DNA from: Chelonoidis abingdonii
Lineage: Eukaryota > Chordata > Testudines > Testudinidae
Assembly: GCF_003597395.2 (NCBI RefSeq)
Contig: NC_133776.1
Coordinates: 41,263,928 to 41,327,927 of the forward strand
Reading direction: 5' to 3'
Length of the DNA: 64,000 nt
The notes beneath the pieces are model-generated. The model worked only from the letters and a program-made list of their open reading frames with translations, had not been told where the DNA came from and ran no database searches. Positions 37,340 to 48,362 of the stretch are shown here, in pieces (the first letter of the stretch is position 1; every line of letters starts with the position of its first letter). The position numbers were made by a program, and so were the translations under genes.

Positions 37340-37527
37340 CACCTCTACCTCGATATAACGCTGTCCTCAGGAGCCAAAAAATCTTACCGCGTTATAGGTG
37401 AAACCGTGTTATATCGAACTTGCTTTGATCCACTGGAGTGTGCATCCCCTCGCCTCCAGAACACTGCTTTACCGTGTTATATCCGAATTCGTGTTATATT
37501 GGGTCACATTATATTGGAGTAGAGGTG
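37340..37527 (+). mobile_element. Tc1/mariner-like MITE, 188 bp
   Basis: The ends CACCTCTACCTCGATATAAC and (reverse complement of the right end) CACCTCTACTCCAATATAAT form a terminal inverted repeat of about 20 bp, flanked on each side by TA (37338-37339 and 37528-37529), as for Tc1/mariner transposons. The interior repeats GTTATAT-type words (CGTGTTATATC) and has no coding capacity. A second copy in opposite orientation lies at 48190-48360. Confidence 0.85.
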
Positions 37528-37767
37528 TATGTACATTTAGCAAGGATTAATATAATTTCTCTTAAGAAATATATCTCCCAAATTACACAGAGTGAGTCCT
37601 TTAATTCTAATAAACCATATAGTTAAGAACTATAGGCAAAATGTGTAATCCATGAAATCTGTGAGTTAATTAGAAATATCTGTAGTGTAGTTTAAAAAAA
37701 ATCATATCGTGGGGAGAGAATCTTTCACTATTACAGGGGGCCCTCAGTAACCTTCGTATTAGCTGTT

Positions 37768-37835
37768 AAAGGCCTGATCCAAAGCCCACTGAAGGTACCG
37801 GAAGGACACTTATTGACTTCAGTAGTTTGGCCCCA
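37768..37835. repeat. Palindromic repeat (CCTGATCCAAAGCCC type)
   Basis: GGCCTGATCCAAAGCCCACT at the left pairs partly with CAGTAGTTTGGCCCC at the right, around a TATTGACTTCAGT centre. It is the same broad fold-back group as 25676 and 33145. Confidence 0.55.
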
Positions 37836-37912
37836 AGGGATGCTTTTAATTTAAAAGAAGCAAGAAGTCATGGAGGCTAGAAAGGTTTTTTAAAATGCTC
37901 AGTGCTCTAAGA

Positions 37913-38283
37913 CAGTGGTTCTTAACCAGCGGTACATGTACTCATGGGGGTACACAGAGGTCTTCTAGATGTTTGCCTAGTTTTACAACAGGCTACATAA
38001 AAAGTACCAGCGAAGTCAGTACACACTAAAATTTCACATGACGACTTGTTTATATCACTCTATATCCTATACTCTGAAATGTAAGTACAATTGATTGATT
38101 TTATAATTATACGGTAAAATGAGAAAGTAAGCAATTTTTCAGTAACAGTGTGCTGAGACACACTTGTATTTTGATATCTAATTTTGTAAGTAAGTAGTTT
38201 TTAAGTGAGGTGGAAGGGGGGTACACCAGACTAATCAGACTCCTGAAAGGGGTACAGTAGTCAGGAGAGGTTGAGAGCCACTG
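37913..38283. mobile_element. hAT-type MITE, 371 bp
   Basis: The left terminus CAGTGGTTCTTAACCAG and the reverse complement of the right terminus (CAGTGGCTCTCAACCTC) are a clear inverted repeat with the hAT-like CAGTGG start. Flanks CTCTAAGA (37905-37912) and CTCTAGAA (38284-38291) agree at 6 of 8 positions and may be the decayed target duplication. The interior (ACAACAGGCTACATAAAAAG, AGTAAGCAATTTTTCAGTAA) is typical of a widespread turtle family. No transposase. Confidence 0.8.
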
Positions 38284-38291
38284 CTCTAGAA

Positions 38292-41200
38292 ATAATCAGT
38301 GGATGGATAAGAGAGTCAGTTATTCCACTTACCACGTTTTTCACATTTTCTTTACTTATTTCAAAAAAAGATCATTGATGTAAAATAACTGAAATTCAAT
38401 ACTAGTCCACAGGACATGTTGCTGAAGTGAGAGCATGTGTCATTGTTACAAACATTAGGCAGCTACTACCTTGGTACTAAAAATGGGAGCAGTTCTGGGG
38501 TAACACACAATACCAAAGTATCTGGGATAGTGCAGATTACCAAATGCCCTGAAAGCATCAGGAATCTTTGTGTGATAAGTCCCTAGACCTGATGTATTGA
38601 GCTATAAAAATGGTAGTTTGATTATATTTAATCATCTCCAAGAACACTGCCTACCACAACACCAGCCCTGTGCAACATGTATAAGACACACAGGATGAAG
38701 AGTTCCTTTTTCTGACTGGTACAAGGCATCATTGGATGCTTCAAATATTAAAAAATTAAAAATAAAAGCAATAGAGTGTGATCTGAGGAGAGATGTATCG
38801 ATCTAATGATGTGTATGGGGAAACGTACTTATTTGCTGAATTACCCTATCAAGATATTCTGAGACCTTGAAATTTGTTGACCATATCTGAAGATAAGTGA
38901 ATTATACTGGTTTTCTGTATGAAATGAAAATATGATGCTCTCTCTTGGGGCTTAATATTTAGCATTAATTATTTTGGTTGCTTATGTTTGAGTAATTTGA
39001 GGGTTTTTTTTATAAACAAGTGATAGTTGTCAGTTTACGTTTTTTGGAATTAGAAGCTGAGAAATGCATCTTATTTTTCCAGAGGAGTTCTGTATTGCAA
39101 AGCTGTATGACGTTTACCTTCTCTGCAGCCACCTACATTTTTTCTAAGGACTTGAAAGCCTGCCAACTTCACTGCTTATTCAAAACAAATTCTTAATAGC
39201 TGGTGCAGAGATGTCTGCAGTTTTAGTAACCTCCATCCAAGAAGAGTTCCAAAACTCTCCTGGATGAATAAGAAGTGCTCCTGGCTTAGTCTATGAAACC
39301 AAATGCAGGAAGAAGAATTTTTAGAAAGTAGCTTGTATTTGTTGCCCATTTTTTATTACCAAAAAAAAAAAAAAAAAAAATAGTGGTAATAGCAGTAGTA
39401 ATGCACCATTGTCAGTGAGAGGTGAGTGTTTCATGCACTTTTGTACCAAGAAAACTTCAATGGGGCACACATATATAATATAATTAATATATGAAAACAT
39501 TTTAGTATAATGTTTAAAATGTGAGTCTTAATTAGTCAAGTCAGGAAACTCAGATATGTTACAATTCAAACAGCAATCTTAATCCTACCCTCTGATGTGT
39601 GCCACATTCTAATCATTTATGTCACTAGCATAAAAGTTTTGTTGCCCTTAACTATTGATTTCCTTGCATTTAAGTGTCCTAGGTTTTGTAATTTATGCAA
39701 TTTTGTTATTGCCACTAGAAATTTTCAATTTTTTTAAACAAAAGTTTTTGTTTTTAAAGATCCCCACCCCACCCCAATAATGCATACACTGTATATAGCA
39801 TTTTGTATCTTGGGCTCTTAAACTGCAAACTGAAGCAAACAGGGCTCTGCACAGGCGCTGAACTCACCTGCATAGAGTAGCTCACAGGAGTTGTGCCTAA
39901 GTGTATAGCAAAATGTGTCACTGTCTTTGGGTACGTTTTTGTTTTGTGAATATTATGTCACGATGCGCAATGGTGTATGGTTGTGTAAAGAGAGTCCTTC
40001 TTGTGCTGCAAAGCTTATGTCCAAGAGAGCAGAATTGTCACAACAGGTTTGATTCTGAATGTCCTAAAGTTTTCAATTACAATCTCAGCTGTAGTATTGC
40101 ATTAACATAATTTGATGATAATGAAGTATATTTTCACAGATATTTGAAGAATAAGTTTAATTTAAAAAATGGCCAACTGTAGCAGATGAAATAGCAGGTG
40201 CAGTCTAGTGCACAAAACATATGCATGTTTCCATAGAGGTCTTTGTTCCTTGATGGGCTCTGATCCAAATACTGACTAGACCCATCCTTGTTTAAATTGA
40301 GATCTAAGAAGATAAAAGCCCATTGGCATATGGTTACAGGCTAGTGGGCTTTTTGCTGAATCCCTAGGAGTGAGAGAATGGGAAGGAATTAAATCTAAGG
40401 CTTCTGAGCAGCACCCTTCTCCCCCTCCAGAAATACATATAATATTGTACAATAAATCATCTTTATAAAATAGCACCTGTTGCCTTTAGTGACATCACAG
40501 ACAAGCTACAATCCTAGAACAGCGGTTTATTAGGCCTACTAAGATCATCTGCATTCAGTTATACAGTTAGTGCTTTATCACTTATTATATGGTGTGAAAC
40601 TCGTATGTATTCTGGGATGCATTAATATATTTGCATTACTGTAAACAGGAAAAGCTTCAATGGGATGTAAAGATTGCAAAGTGAAAAGTTAAAAGGGCGT
40701 AACAAAAAGGTGACATTGAGAAGCATTTGCACTCTGTAAAAGATGAATACTTACGGTATTTGTAAGGTATATTAATTTGTGTATTTGTCATACTGTAAGT
40801 GATGTTTACTTCAACGCCTTAATATATAAAACCCCAATGAGTAAAACAAAACATTATAACCTAGATTCTTAGCTGTGCCAGAACTCCACTTGATACAGCA
40901 AGATAGGTTGCAGGAGGACAGTAACTGGCCTACTTCATTTTAGGATAATCCAAGCATCAGCCCTCGCACAGGTTAGGCAGCACTTAGGTTTGCCATCTGG
41001 CAATGTTCCCTAATCTGCCAGGTGGAGCACAGCATGCTATAGCTTACTTTGACATGCCCCCTCTGCTGCATGCTGCAAAGGATGATGGTCTCCCTCTGAG
41101 GAATCCTCAGCAAGGGCCAGTTCCATCCCTTTTCTGCTATCAAAGTAGCAGAATATGATTTATAGTGTGGTAAATGTTCACAATGTCTAAATTACACTGA

Positions 41201-42190
41201 ATTATATTTGATAATGAATGCTAGTCTTCAATTTGGCTTGGAAGTGCATTTGCTATTCCTTTTAAATTAATTATCTGAAAGAATTTTTGTGGTAGTTTAA
41301 GAACTTTCAAACCATCTAAGTTACTTTTGGATTTTTAAATGTTTACCATCTAAAATGTACCTTTAAGTTATTCCTTAACATAGTGGTGGTGGTCCTGTTT
41401 CCCCTGTAAAACTGCTATTTATCATTGCTTACCCTAGCACGTAAGTTTTAGGAAGGCCCTGATGAGAAGTGTTATGCTGGCCAGTACTTTTAATCTCAGG
41501 TACTAGAGAGCTTTGCTTGAGTCTGATCATTGGAACCCCAGAGCACTGGATAATTGCAAAAATTTAAAAGGCATCCTACTGTTGCCATTCATGCAGCTCC
41601 CTCTAATAGGCTGAACTGGCACTGGCCAAAAGGTAATACTTCAGGAGGTCCTGATTTAGCACAGTGGGCTGGAAGCAGTGATAAGACTTACTTTTTAAAA
41701 AAAAAAACTATTTTTAGAATAAACCCTAGGAAAGACTGTTACCTTGTCCTTCACAGGTCACACCTTTTCCCTTCCCTTCTCTCAAATGCAAATCTCAGTA
41801 TCACTTTTTATATGCAAAATGGTAATAGCAAATAGAAAAAACATTTTAAAGATATTAAATTTCCATTAAGAGATCCAGTTAAGCAACCATGACTGTCATG
41901 TGTACAATCATGAGGAACACATGTGAAATAAAGTGCTTTCTTTGATATCCATTTGTCCACTGTTTCCTATACTACATGAAGATAATGTCCTTCTGGATGT
42001 AACTTTTTTATAGCAGGTTTGTGTCCCTTATCGCTAATGCCATACATATGAACTTTTATAGCAGCAATTTCTCATCATTAGCAAGTTTCCTAAAGAATCA
42101 GCAGAATTGCTTCTCTCTGGCTGCCTAGTCTTTAGCTACCTTATCACATTAAATATCCATAGATTGTTCTGCCGTACAACCCCTCCCCCC
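38292..42190. other. Unassigned AT-rich DNA
   Basis: A long stretch without a gene or nameable repeat, apart from a pure A run of 20 at 39361-39380. Short open frames at 39901-40110, 40276-40476 and 41554-41835 have no known domain. Confidence 0.6.
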
Positions 42191-42243
42191 AAACACACAC
42201 ACTCTCTCTCTCTCTCTCTCTCTCACACTCACACACACACACC
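42191..42243 (+). repeat. Compound (CA)n-(CT)n-(CA)n microsatellite
   Basis: The run reads ACACACAC, then (CT) about 12 times, then CACACTCACACACACACACA. It is a compound dinucleotide microsatellite, likely length-variable. Confidence 0.95.
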
Positions 42244-42320
42244 ATTTGAAGGGCATCTGAAGTGGGAATCATGAAACTGTAGCCAAACTTTAACTGGATG
42301 CAGCCCTTATATTTCTAAAC

Positions 42321-43310
42321 CAGGGTAGGCAAACTTTCTGGCCTGAGGACCACATTTGGGTATGGAAATAGTATGGCAGGCCATGAATGCTCATGAAATT
42401 GGGGTAATGGTTCCAGCTGGGGGTGTGGGCTCTGGGGTGGGGCCAGAGATAAGGGCTTTGACGTACAGGGGGGGGCTGTGGCCTGGGGGTGGAGTAGGGA
42501 GGTTCGGAATATGGGAGGGGGCTCTGGACTGAGGCAGGGGGTTGGGGTATGGGAAGGGGTATGGGCTCTGGGCTGGTGGTGCAGGTTCCAGGGTGAGTTC
42601 AGAATAGGGTGACCAGATGTCCTGATTTTATAGGGACAGTCCCAATATTTGGGACTTTATCTTATTTAGGCCCCTGTTACCCCCTACCTCCTGTCCCGAT
42701 TTTTCACACTTGCTGTCTGGTCACTCTAGATCAGAAATGAGAGGTTCAGGATGTGGGAGGGGGCTCTGGGCTGGGGCTGAGAGTTTGGCATGGGGGTGGT
42801 GGTAAGGGCTCCAGCTGGGGGTGTGGGCTCTGGAGTGGGACTGGAGATGTGGAGTTTGGGGTGCAGGAGGGTTCTCTAGGCTGAGACTGAGGGCAGCAGG
42901 GGGATCAGGGCTGGGGCAGAGGGCTGGGGTGTGGGAAGAGGGCACGGATGCAGGCTCCAGGCAGCATATATCTGAAGCAGCTCCTGGAAGCAGTGGCATG
43001 TCCTCACTTTGGATCTGTGCACCACCCTGTCTGCAGGCACCACTGCTGCAGCTTCCATTGGCTGTGGCTCCTGGCCAATAGGAGCGGTGGAGCCCGTGCC
43101 TGGGGCAGGGACAGCGTGTGGCGCCCCTATGTGTAGGAGTGGATGCGGGGACATGCCACTGCTTCCAAGAGCAACAGCACTCAGGGAGCAGGGCAAGCCC
43201 CTGACCCTGCTCCCCGGCTGGAGTGCCAGAGCCAGGGCAAGACCCCAACCCCACTCCTTAGCGGGAGCTCGAAGGCCAGATTCAAAGGTCTGATGCGGGC
43301 GGACGTGGCA
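42321..43310. mobile_element. GC-rich hAT-type MITE, right end lost
   Basis: The left end CAGGGTAGGCAAACTTTCTG with GGCCTGAGGACCACATTTGG is a hAT-like terminus. The interior is a series of GGGCTCTGGGCTGGGGC variants, then GTGGCATGTCCTCACTTTGG and GCTCGAAGGCCAGATTCAAA. The sequence breaks off at GCGGGCGGACGTGGCATATTTTTT, where the inverted right terminus should follow. The G-rich interior generates long artefactual frames on both strands, including 177 codons at 42721-43254 (-). It carries the nested element at 42605-42728. Confidence 0.7.
42605..42728. mobile_element. Nested 124-bp MITE with 8-bp target duplication
   Basis: The left terminus TAGGGTGACCAGATGTCC and the reverse complement of the right terminus (TAGAGTGACCAGACAGC) form an inverted repeat. 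Flanks GTTCAGAA (42597-42604) and GATCAGAA (42729-42736) match at 7 of 8 positions, pointing to a hAT-type insertion. It sits inside the MITE at 42321, so it inserted later. The interior includes AGGGACAGTCCCAATATTTG. Confidence 0.8.
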
Positions 43311-44159
43311 TATTTTTTCCTCCTATGTGAGTTTAGCAGCTACTGTTCAGTTGTTTATGATATGCTAATACAGCAAATTAAATTGACCCCAATTTATAGA
43401 ATGAAGCTTAAAGAATAAAGTTAAAATATTAATGCTATGCTGCCTAACTTTGTAAACCAACTTATTGGAAGAAATCAGTACATTTAGGATAATGGTATAT
43501 AGGAATGTGCTGAATGGTTCAACAGAATTCTGGTGCCTGTCTGCTTGTGGGCAATTCTTATGCCGTAGCCGCCTGTAGAAGCAATGGGTGAATGAATCTA
43601 CTTTCTAAACAGTGTCATTTAAAAATTGCCAGTGAAACTGATCAAGTCATTCATGAAATATTTGAGAGTATCCAGGTTACTCTACAACTGAACTACACAA
43701 CCCTCTGAGAATTGCAAGATAGCAGAATTCTAAAATCCTTGATATATAGAGAATTGCATGTGTGTGAGCACTGTACACGCAGGGGCTCCTAGACTTGATA
43801 CTAGGTATGCATATTCTGTGGTGGGTCAGGTGTGTGTGAATATGATGGGTTGGATTCTGACTCCTGTACTGGCTCCTATACGCTGGTGTTTGTATAGAGG
43901 CCATAAAGGAGCCACAGTGCACCTGGAGCAGTATGGAACTGACAATCAGTTTTACCCTGCCCTCTGCCCTGTATAAGAGGAGGGAGGCAGTGGGTGAGGG
44001 TGTTCTTGAAGTGTTCAGCTGCAAGGTTGGTTGTAGAGCAGTCCATATAGGTAGTCTGGCTAAGGCTGTATCTTACTGCATGGGCCATTTGGAGCCTCCC
44101 CCGGCCCTCTTCCCTCCCAGTAGCCAGAGTTCATATGTACATAGCCTCACAATATGCAT
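43311..44159. other. Unassigned DNA
   Basis: No gene was recognised. Overlapping short frames at 43677-44178 on both strands lack any known domain. Confidence 0.55.
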
Positions 44160-44504
44160 TAGGGAGGTAAAAGTTTAACCAGTAAGCATTAGGCTTACCG
44201 GTTAACAGCCTTAACTGTTAACCCAGGTGGTACCGCACCATCCAGAGGGACCCTAGCCCCAGCCGGCCCGGAGCAGCCCTTGCCATGCCAGCAGGACCCC
44301 CGGCCAGGCTGGCGGGACCCCAACCCCTGCCAGGCTGGAGCAGCTGCAGCCCTGGTTGTGTCAGCCGGCAGTTCCCCAGCCCCAGCCGGGCTGGAGTGGC
44401 CCCAGCCAGGCCAGGGCCCCCAGAGCTACCTTGGTTAACTGGTTAAAGGACATAATTTTTATTGTTTAACCAGGTAACTTTTTAAACCGGCATTTACATA
44501 CCTG
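44160..44504. mobile_element. GC-rich MITE with TTAACCAGTTAA-like ends
   Basis: The left end TAGGGAGGTAAAAGTTTAAC and the reverse complement of the right end (CAGGTATGTAAATGCCGG) are weakly inverted-repeat. Both sub-ends are rich in GGTTAACTGGTTAA-type words and the middle is GC-rich (CCCCAGCCGG repeats). No clean target duplication could be read, so limits and superfamily (probably hAT) are uncertain. Confidence 0.5.
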
Positions 44505-44545
44505 ATGCGCACGTAGAAGCATAGTGCATACAGGCTTTAAATCAG

Positions 44546-44633
44546 GTTTCAGAGTGGTAGCCATGTTAGTCTGTATCAGCAAAAAGAATGAGGAGCAGTA
44601 TCTAAGGTGCCACAAGTACTCCTTGTTCTCTAA
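44546..44633. mobile_element. Fold-back Penelope-like insertion, 88 bp, 12-bp TSD
   Basis: The left part (44546-44593, GTTTCAGAGTGGTAGCCATG...) is the 3' terminus of a Penelope-like element on the minus strand. The right part (about 44603-44630, CTAAGGTGCCACAAGTACTC...) is its 3' region on the plus strand. The insert is flanked by perfect 12-bp copies of GCTTTAAATCAG at 44534-44545 and 44634-44645, so the two inverted parts entered as one event. The left arm runs 39 nt (44546-44584) beyond the point where the right arm stops. Confidence 0.8.
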
Positions 44634-44686
44634 GCTTTAAATCAGAATTTCTGGAGTCTGGCAATGGAACTCTGAATGAAATAGAC

Positions 44687-45481
44687 CAGGTGTGGTCAAC
44701 TTGTGCTTGAGAAGGAGCCAGAATTTGCCAATGTACGTTGCCAAGGAGCCACAGTAATATGTCAGCGACCCCCATCCACTCCCCTGCCCTGTCTCACCTG
44801 CCAGCTGCCCTGCCCATCAGCACCTCCCGTCCCTCCCTGTGCCTCACGCAGCATGCAGGAGGCTCTGGGGGCGAGGAGAAAAGCGAGGGCGCGGCGGGCT
44901 CGGGAAAGGGGGCAGGAAGGTACAGGGTCGTGGGGGAAAGGGTGAAGTGGGGGCAAGGCCTATGGCAGAGGCAGGGGTTGAACAGTGAGCACTGGAAAGT
45001 TGGCACCTGTAGCTCCAGCCCCAGAGTTGGTGTCTATGCAAAGAACCGCATATTAACCTTTTGAAGAGCCACATGCTTCTCCGGAGCCCCAGGTTGGCCA
45101 CAGGGCCGGCTTTAGGCCAATTCCACCAATTCCCCCGAATTGGGCCCCACGCCCAGTGAGAATCTCTTCCCTGGTTAGAGGCACCTTTTTAATTTTTACT
45201 CACCTGGCGGCGCTCCACGTCTTCGGCGACACTTCGGCGGTGGGTCCTTTACTTGCTCTGGGTCTTCAGCGGCACTTCGGTGGCAGGTCCTTCAGTGCCA
45301 CCAAAGACCTGGAGCGAGTGAAGGACTCGCCGCTGAAGACTCGGAGCACCACCCGGTGAATATAACCCCATGTGTGTTTTACTTTTTTTTTAAATGTATA
45401 GTCATCCCTGCCAGGGCCCCGTCGAAACTGTTTGAATTGGGCCCCGCACTTCCTAAAGCCGGCCCTGGTTGGCCACCCCTG
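44687..45481. mobile_element. hAT-type MITE with perfect 8-bp TSD (outer)
   Basis: The left terminus CAGGTGTGGTCAACTTGTGC and the reverse complement of the right terminus (CAGGGGTGGCCAACCTGGGG) form an inverted repeat. Flanks AAATAGAC (44679-44686) and AAATAGAC (45482-45489) are identical 8-mers. The interior is GC-rich (CAGCTGCCCTGCCCATCAGC) with no transposase. A second element, 45101-45467, is inserted inside its right terminal repeat, so the outer copy is the older one. Frames at 44703-45101 on both strands are artefacts. Confidence 0.92.
45101..45467. mobile_element. hAT-type MITE with perfect 8-bp TSD (inner)
   Basis: The left terminus CAGGGCCGGCTTTAGGCCAA and the reverse complement of the right terminus (CAGGGCCGGCTTTAGGAAGT) agree over the first 16 positions. 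The target duplication GTTGGCCA is identical at 45093-45100 and 45468-45475 and falls inside the right terminal repeat of the outer hAT element. Both terminal regions carry AATTGGGCCCC in inverted orientation. Non-autonomous. Confidence 0.93.
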
Positions 45482-45535
45482 AAATAGACTGTCAATAAAG
45501 CGATGATCATGAACCCTATTGTGTCTCATCCCTAT

Positions 45536-46500
45536 TGTCATGGGGCACTGCCCTCTAGCACACACACGCTCCTTGTGGTCCTGTAGATGCATAATTGGGG
45601 TTGCAACCCTCCAGGATTCTCTGGAATCTCCAGGAATTAAAAACTAATCTTTCATTAAAGATTGTCATGTGATGAAACCTTCAGGAATACGGCCAACCAA
45701 AATTGGCAACTCTGCATTGCACTGAGAGCCCCTTGTGTTCTTTCATCCAATTATCCAGACTAGCTTGATTCAAAACATGTACCCCCTTTGTGGGATCTGC
45801 TTATCAAGTCTTTCTACAAAATGTAACGCACTTTGTTAGTTGATCCAGTTCATCACATTCTGGATCCATATGAGTGTCTTGGTCAGCTCTATCAACGCTG
45901 TTCAAGAGATTCCCTCAACCCCCATCCTGGAGCTGGAGTTGCACTTTAAATGATGCAGTCTTTTCCTTTTAGAGCTGAGAGTCCCTCCTCGAGCTGGGAG
46001 CCCCTAACTGTCCTCCTTGGAGATGTGTTGTAATTTGAGTCATCGCTTTCTTTCTCCTCACCACATGAGTCCTCAGCCCTCCTCCTGGATCCACATTGCA
46101 ATATGGCCTCAGTCTACTTCTCCTTTGGCTAGCCCCTTTTCCCCAGGTTCCTCCTCAGGCTCAGAAGGTTCAGCAGGCAGCCTTCTCCTGCTGGTGTCTG
46201 CCCTGCTATGAAGGAAGAGGCAGCATTTATGCTGGTTCCTCTTATCCCAGCTTATTCCTTATTGGTTGAGTGAGAGGGGAGCCTTACCATGCCCACTTTG
46301 CATGGCCCCAAGGCCTTAAAGACACAGTGGTGCAAGTTCCAGCCAAGCATCATTTTTTCTGGGACTGCTTCCTCCCTATCAATATCTTGTAGGCCTGTGG
46401 GTGGGTGTGACCTTTCAAAACCTGAAAGGGACATGCCGCATGATGCAGTGAGCTGACCACTAGGCACCACTACCCTTAACAGGCAGTCTACCCCATCACA
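45536..46500 (-). mobile_element. Solo-LTR-like element, minus strand
   Basis: Read on the minus strand, the element begins TGTGATGGGGTAGACTGCC at 46500 and ends CCCCATGACA at 45536, a TG...CA structure with complementary ends as in LTRs. Flanks CCTAT (45531-45535) and CTGAT (46501-46505) agree at 4 of 5. No internal retroviral genes are present, so this would be a solo LTR of an old retroelement. Whether it is ERV or gypsy cannot be decided here. It starts 46 bp after the outer hAT element. Confidence 0.55.
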
Positions 46501-46505
46501 CTGAT

Positions 46506-48187
46506 ATAGTCTAAAATTTGACCGTGTAAGATAGCACTGCTGAATATTTCCCTCCCTAAGTCTATGTGCAGCAATTCTCTGTCTATGCAAACCTTTTTAG
46601 AAAGTATAGAGATACATTAAGAAAATTATAAAAATAAATGACAATTCTCCAAAATCCTGATAACTGTATGTGTGGAGCCTCAGCAAGAAGACATTTGTGT
46701 TTGCAGTCAGTGAGATTTGAGAATATTAAGTCTAATCCAGAGTGCCTGCATTTCAGCATACTTCTGCTGTCTCCTGCTAGGAGTTGGGTTCAGAAGACTT
46801 AAAAGTTTGACTCAGGTCTGGAGCGTGCAGCATTCTTCTGTGATGCCAGCAGAAAAGAGATGTTTCTTTATTTTTCAGAAGGTCTGCCTAGCACTGGCAC
46901 AGCTCATGAGGAAGCAGGCATGATTACAAGGGCTGTGACCATTTCAGTTATTGCAGGATCCCGAAACTTGCAATATTCATTTGAAATGAAGCTAATACAT
47001 AGAAAAGAGATTTTTGTAACCTCTAAGTTCTCTGCTTCTGTCATAGTCTTCATAATGATGCGGGGGAGGAGTGATTTATTTCAAGTGTCTTTTATATGTT
47101 TTGAAATAGGAAAAAATATTAGTCTTATAAAATGACACAACACATGGACAAGGTATTCACTGTCATGAAAATGTACTTCCAGCATGTTGGAAGTATCCTG
47201 CTTTTATCTGCATTTCTCACAATATATGTTAGGGTAGGATGAAGTCTACCTTTTAAATGCCTATAAACTATATTATGGTACTTCCTGCTTCTTGAAATGG
47301 CCAAGCATTTATGCATGCATCATCTTTTCCCTGCTGAGCAAATAAATCAATGTCCTTTCTTTTGGCTCTCTTATTTTAAGGTATAATCTAGCTAGGTCAA
47401 ACGAACATGATAAATCCATTAGCAGGCTTTAACATATTAGACCACCGTGCAGTGCCTACAGCACAGTTGGCTCCTGGGGCCCAGCAAACAAGCTTAGCCA
47501 ATTAGAGTAAAATTGATATGACTTGGATAACTCAATGGAACGTAGGTCAACTTTCCATTTTTGTTAGTTAAGGTATAATATATGATAATAGCACATAACT
47601 TAATTGAGGTATTTACAGAAAGATAATTCATACATTCTGTCAATTGTACTGATTTACTTGCTGTGACCTTTAAACAAGAAAGTGACACCATTGTTGCATT
47701 AATTTCACTGTGGACTTCATTTGGATTTAATCACTTGGAAAGGGAAAAATCTTTATAGTACTGGTTGTGATTTTTCAAACCTGTCTAGGGGATTTAGACA
47801 CACCACCTTCCATTAAAATTAAAGTTCCTGGATTGCTTTTAAAATTAAAATGATAGTTTTTATTCATCAACTTGGCTGGCATGCATCAGATATACATGCC
47901 AGAAATAATGCTGTAGACGTGTTCCTGAAATATCAAAGAAGTAAATACCAACTACAGGAAGAAAACTACTCCAGTTATATTTTTAAATGACATTTTCGTA
48001 CAGCTGTATTTATCCTGATCAATTTATGACAAGTAGATTTTAAGACAGGCTAGAATGAATTATTCATGATGTTAACTGTTAAGACTGTTAAACATGTTGA
48101 TGGAATTACCGGCTCTTCCATACTGAATTGCTATTTTCTATTTCTTGGGGTTGAGGTTGAGGAGAGAATGTTCTACTATAAAACAAA
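46506..48187. other. Unassigned AT-rich DNA
   Basis: No gene or nameable repeat was recognised. Confidence 0.6.
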
Positions 48188-48189
48188 TA

Positions 48190-48360
48190 CACCACTACCT
48201 CAATATAACGCCACCCGATATAATGCGGTAAAGCAGTGCTCTGGGAGGGCGGGGCTGCGCACTCCAGTGGATCAAAGCAAGTTGAATATAACACAGTTTC
48301 ACCTATAACATGGTAAGATTTTTTGGCTCCCAAGGACAGTGTTGTATTGAGGTAGAGGTG
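48190..48360 (-). mobile_element. Tc1/mariner-like MITE, 171 bp, inverted copy
   Basis: This is the family of 37340-37527 in opposite orientation. The reverse complement begins CACCTCTACCTCAATACAAC and contains GGAGCCAAAAAATCTTACCA and TTGCTTTGATCCACTGGAGT, shared with the other copy. TA dinucleotides flank both ends (48188-48189 and 48361-48362). It lacks part of the right interior of the other copy. Frames on both strands are artefacts. Confidence 0.85.
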
Positions 48361-48362
48361 TA

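Noticed and set aside
42400..42960. GGGCTCTGG-type repeats considered as a minisatellite or telomere-like array
   Set aside because: The units vary in length and sequence and the block sits between recognisable hAT parts, so it is the interior of that MITE.
42721..43254. 177-codon minus-strand open frame rich in Pro and Ser
   Set aside because: It lies wholly within a G-rich hAT MITE and overlaps long frames on both strands, a composition effect.
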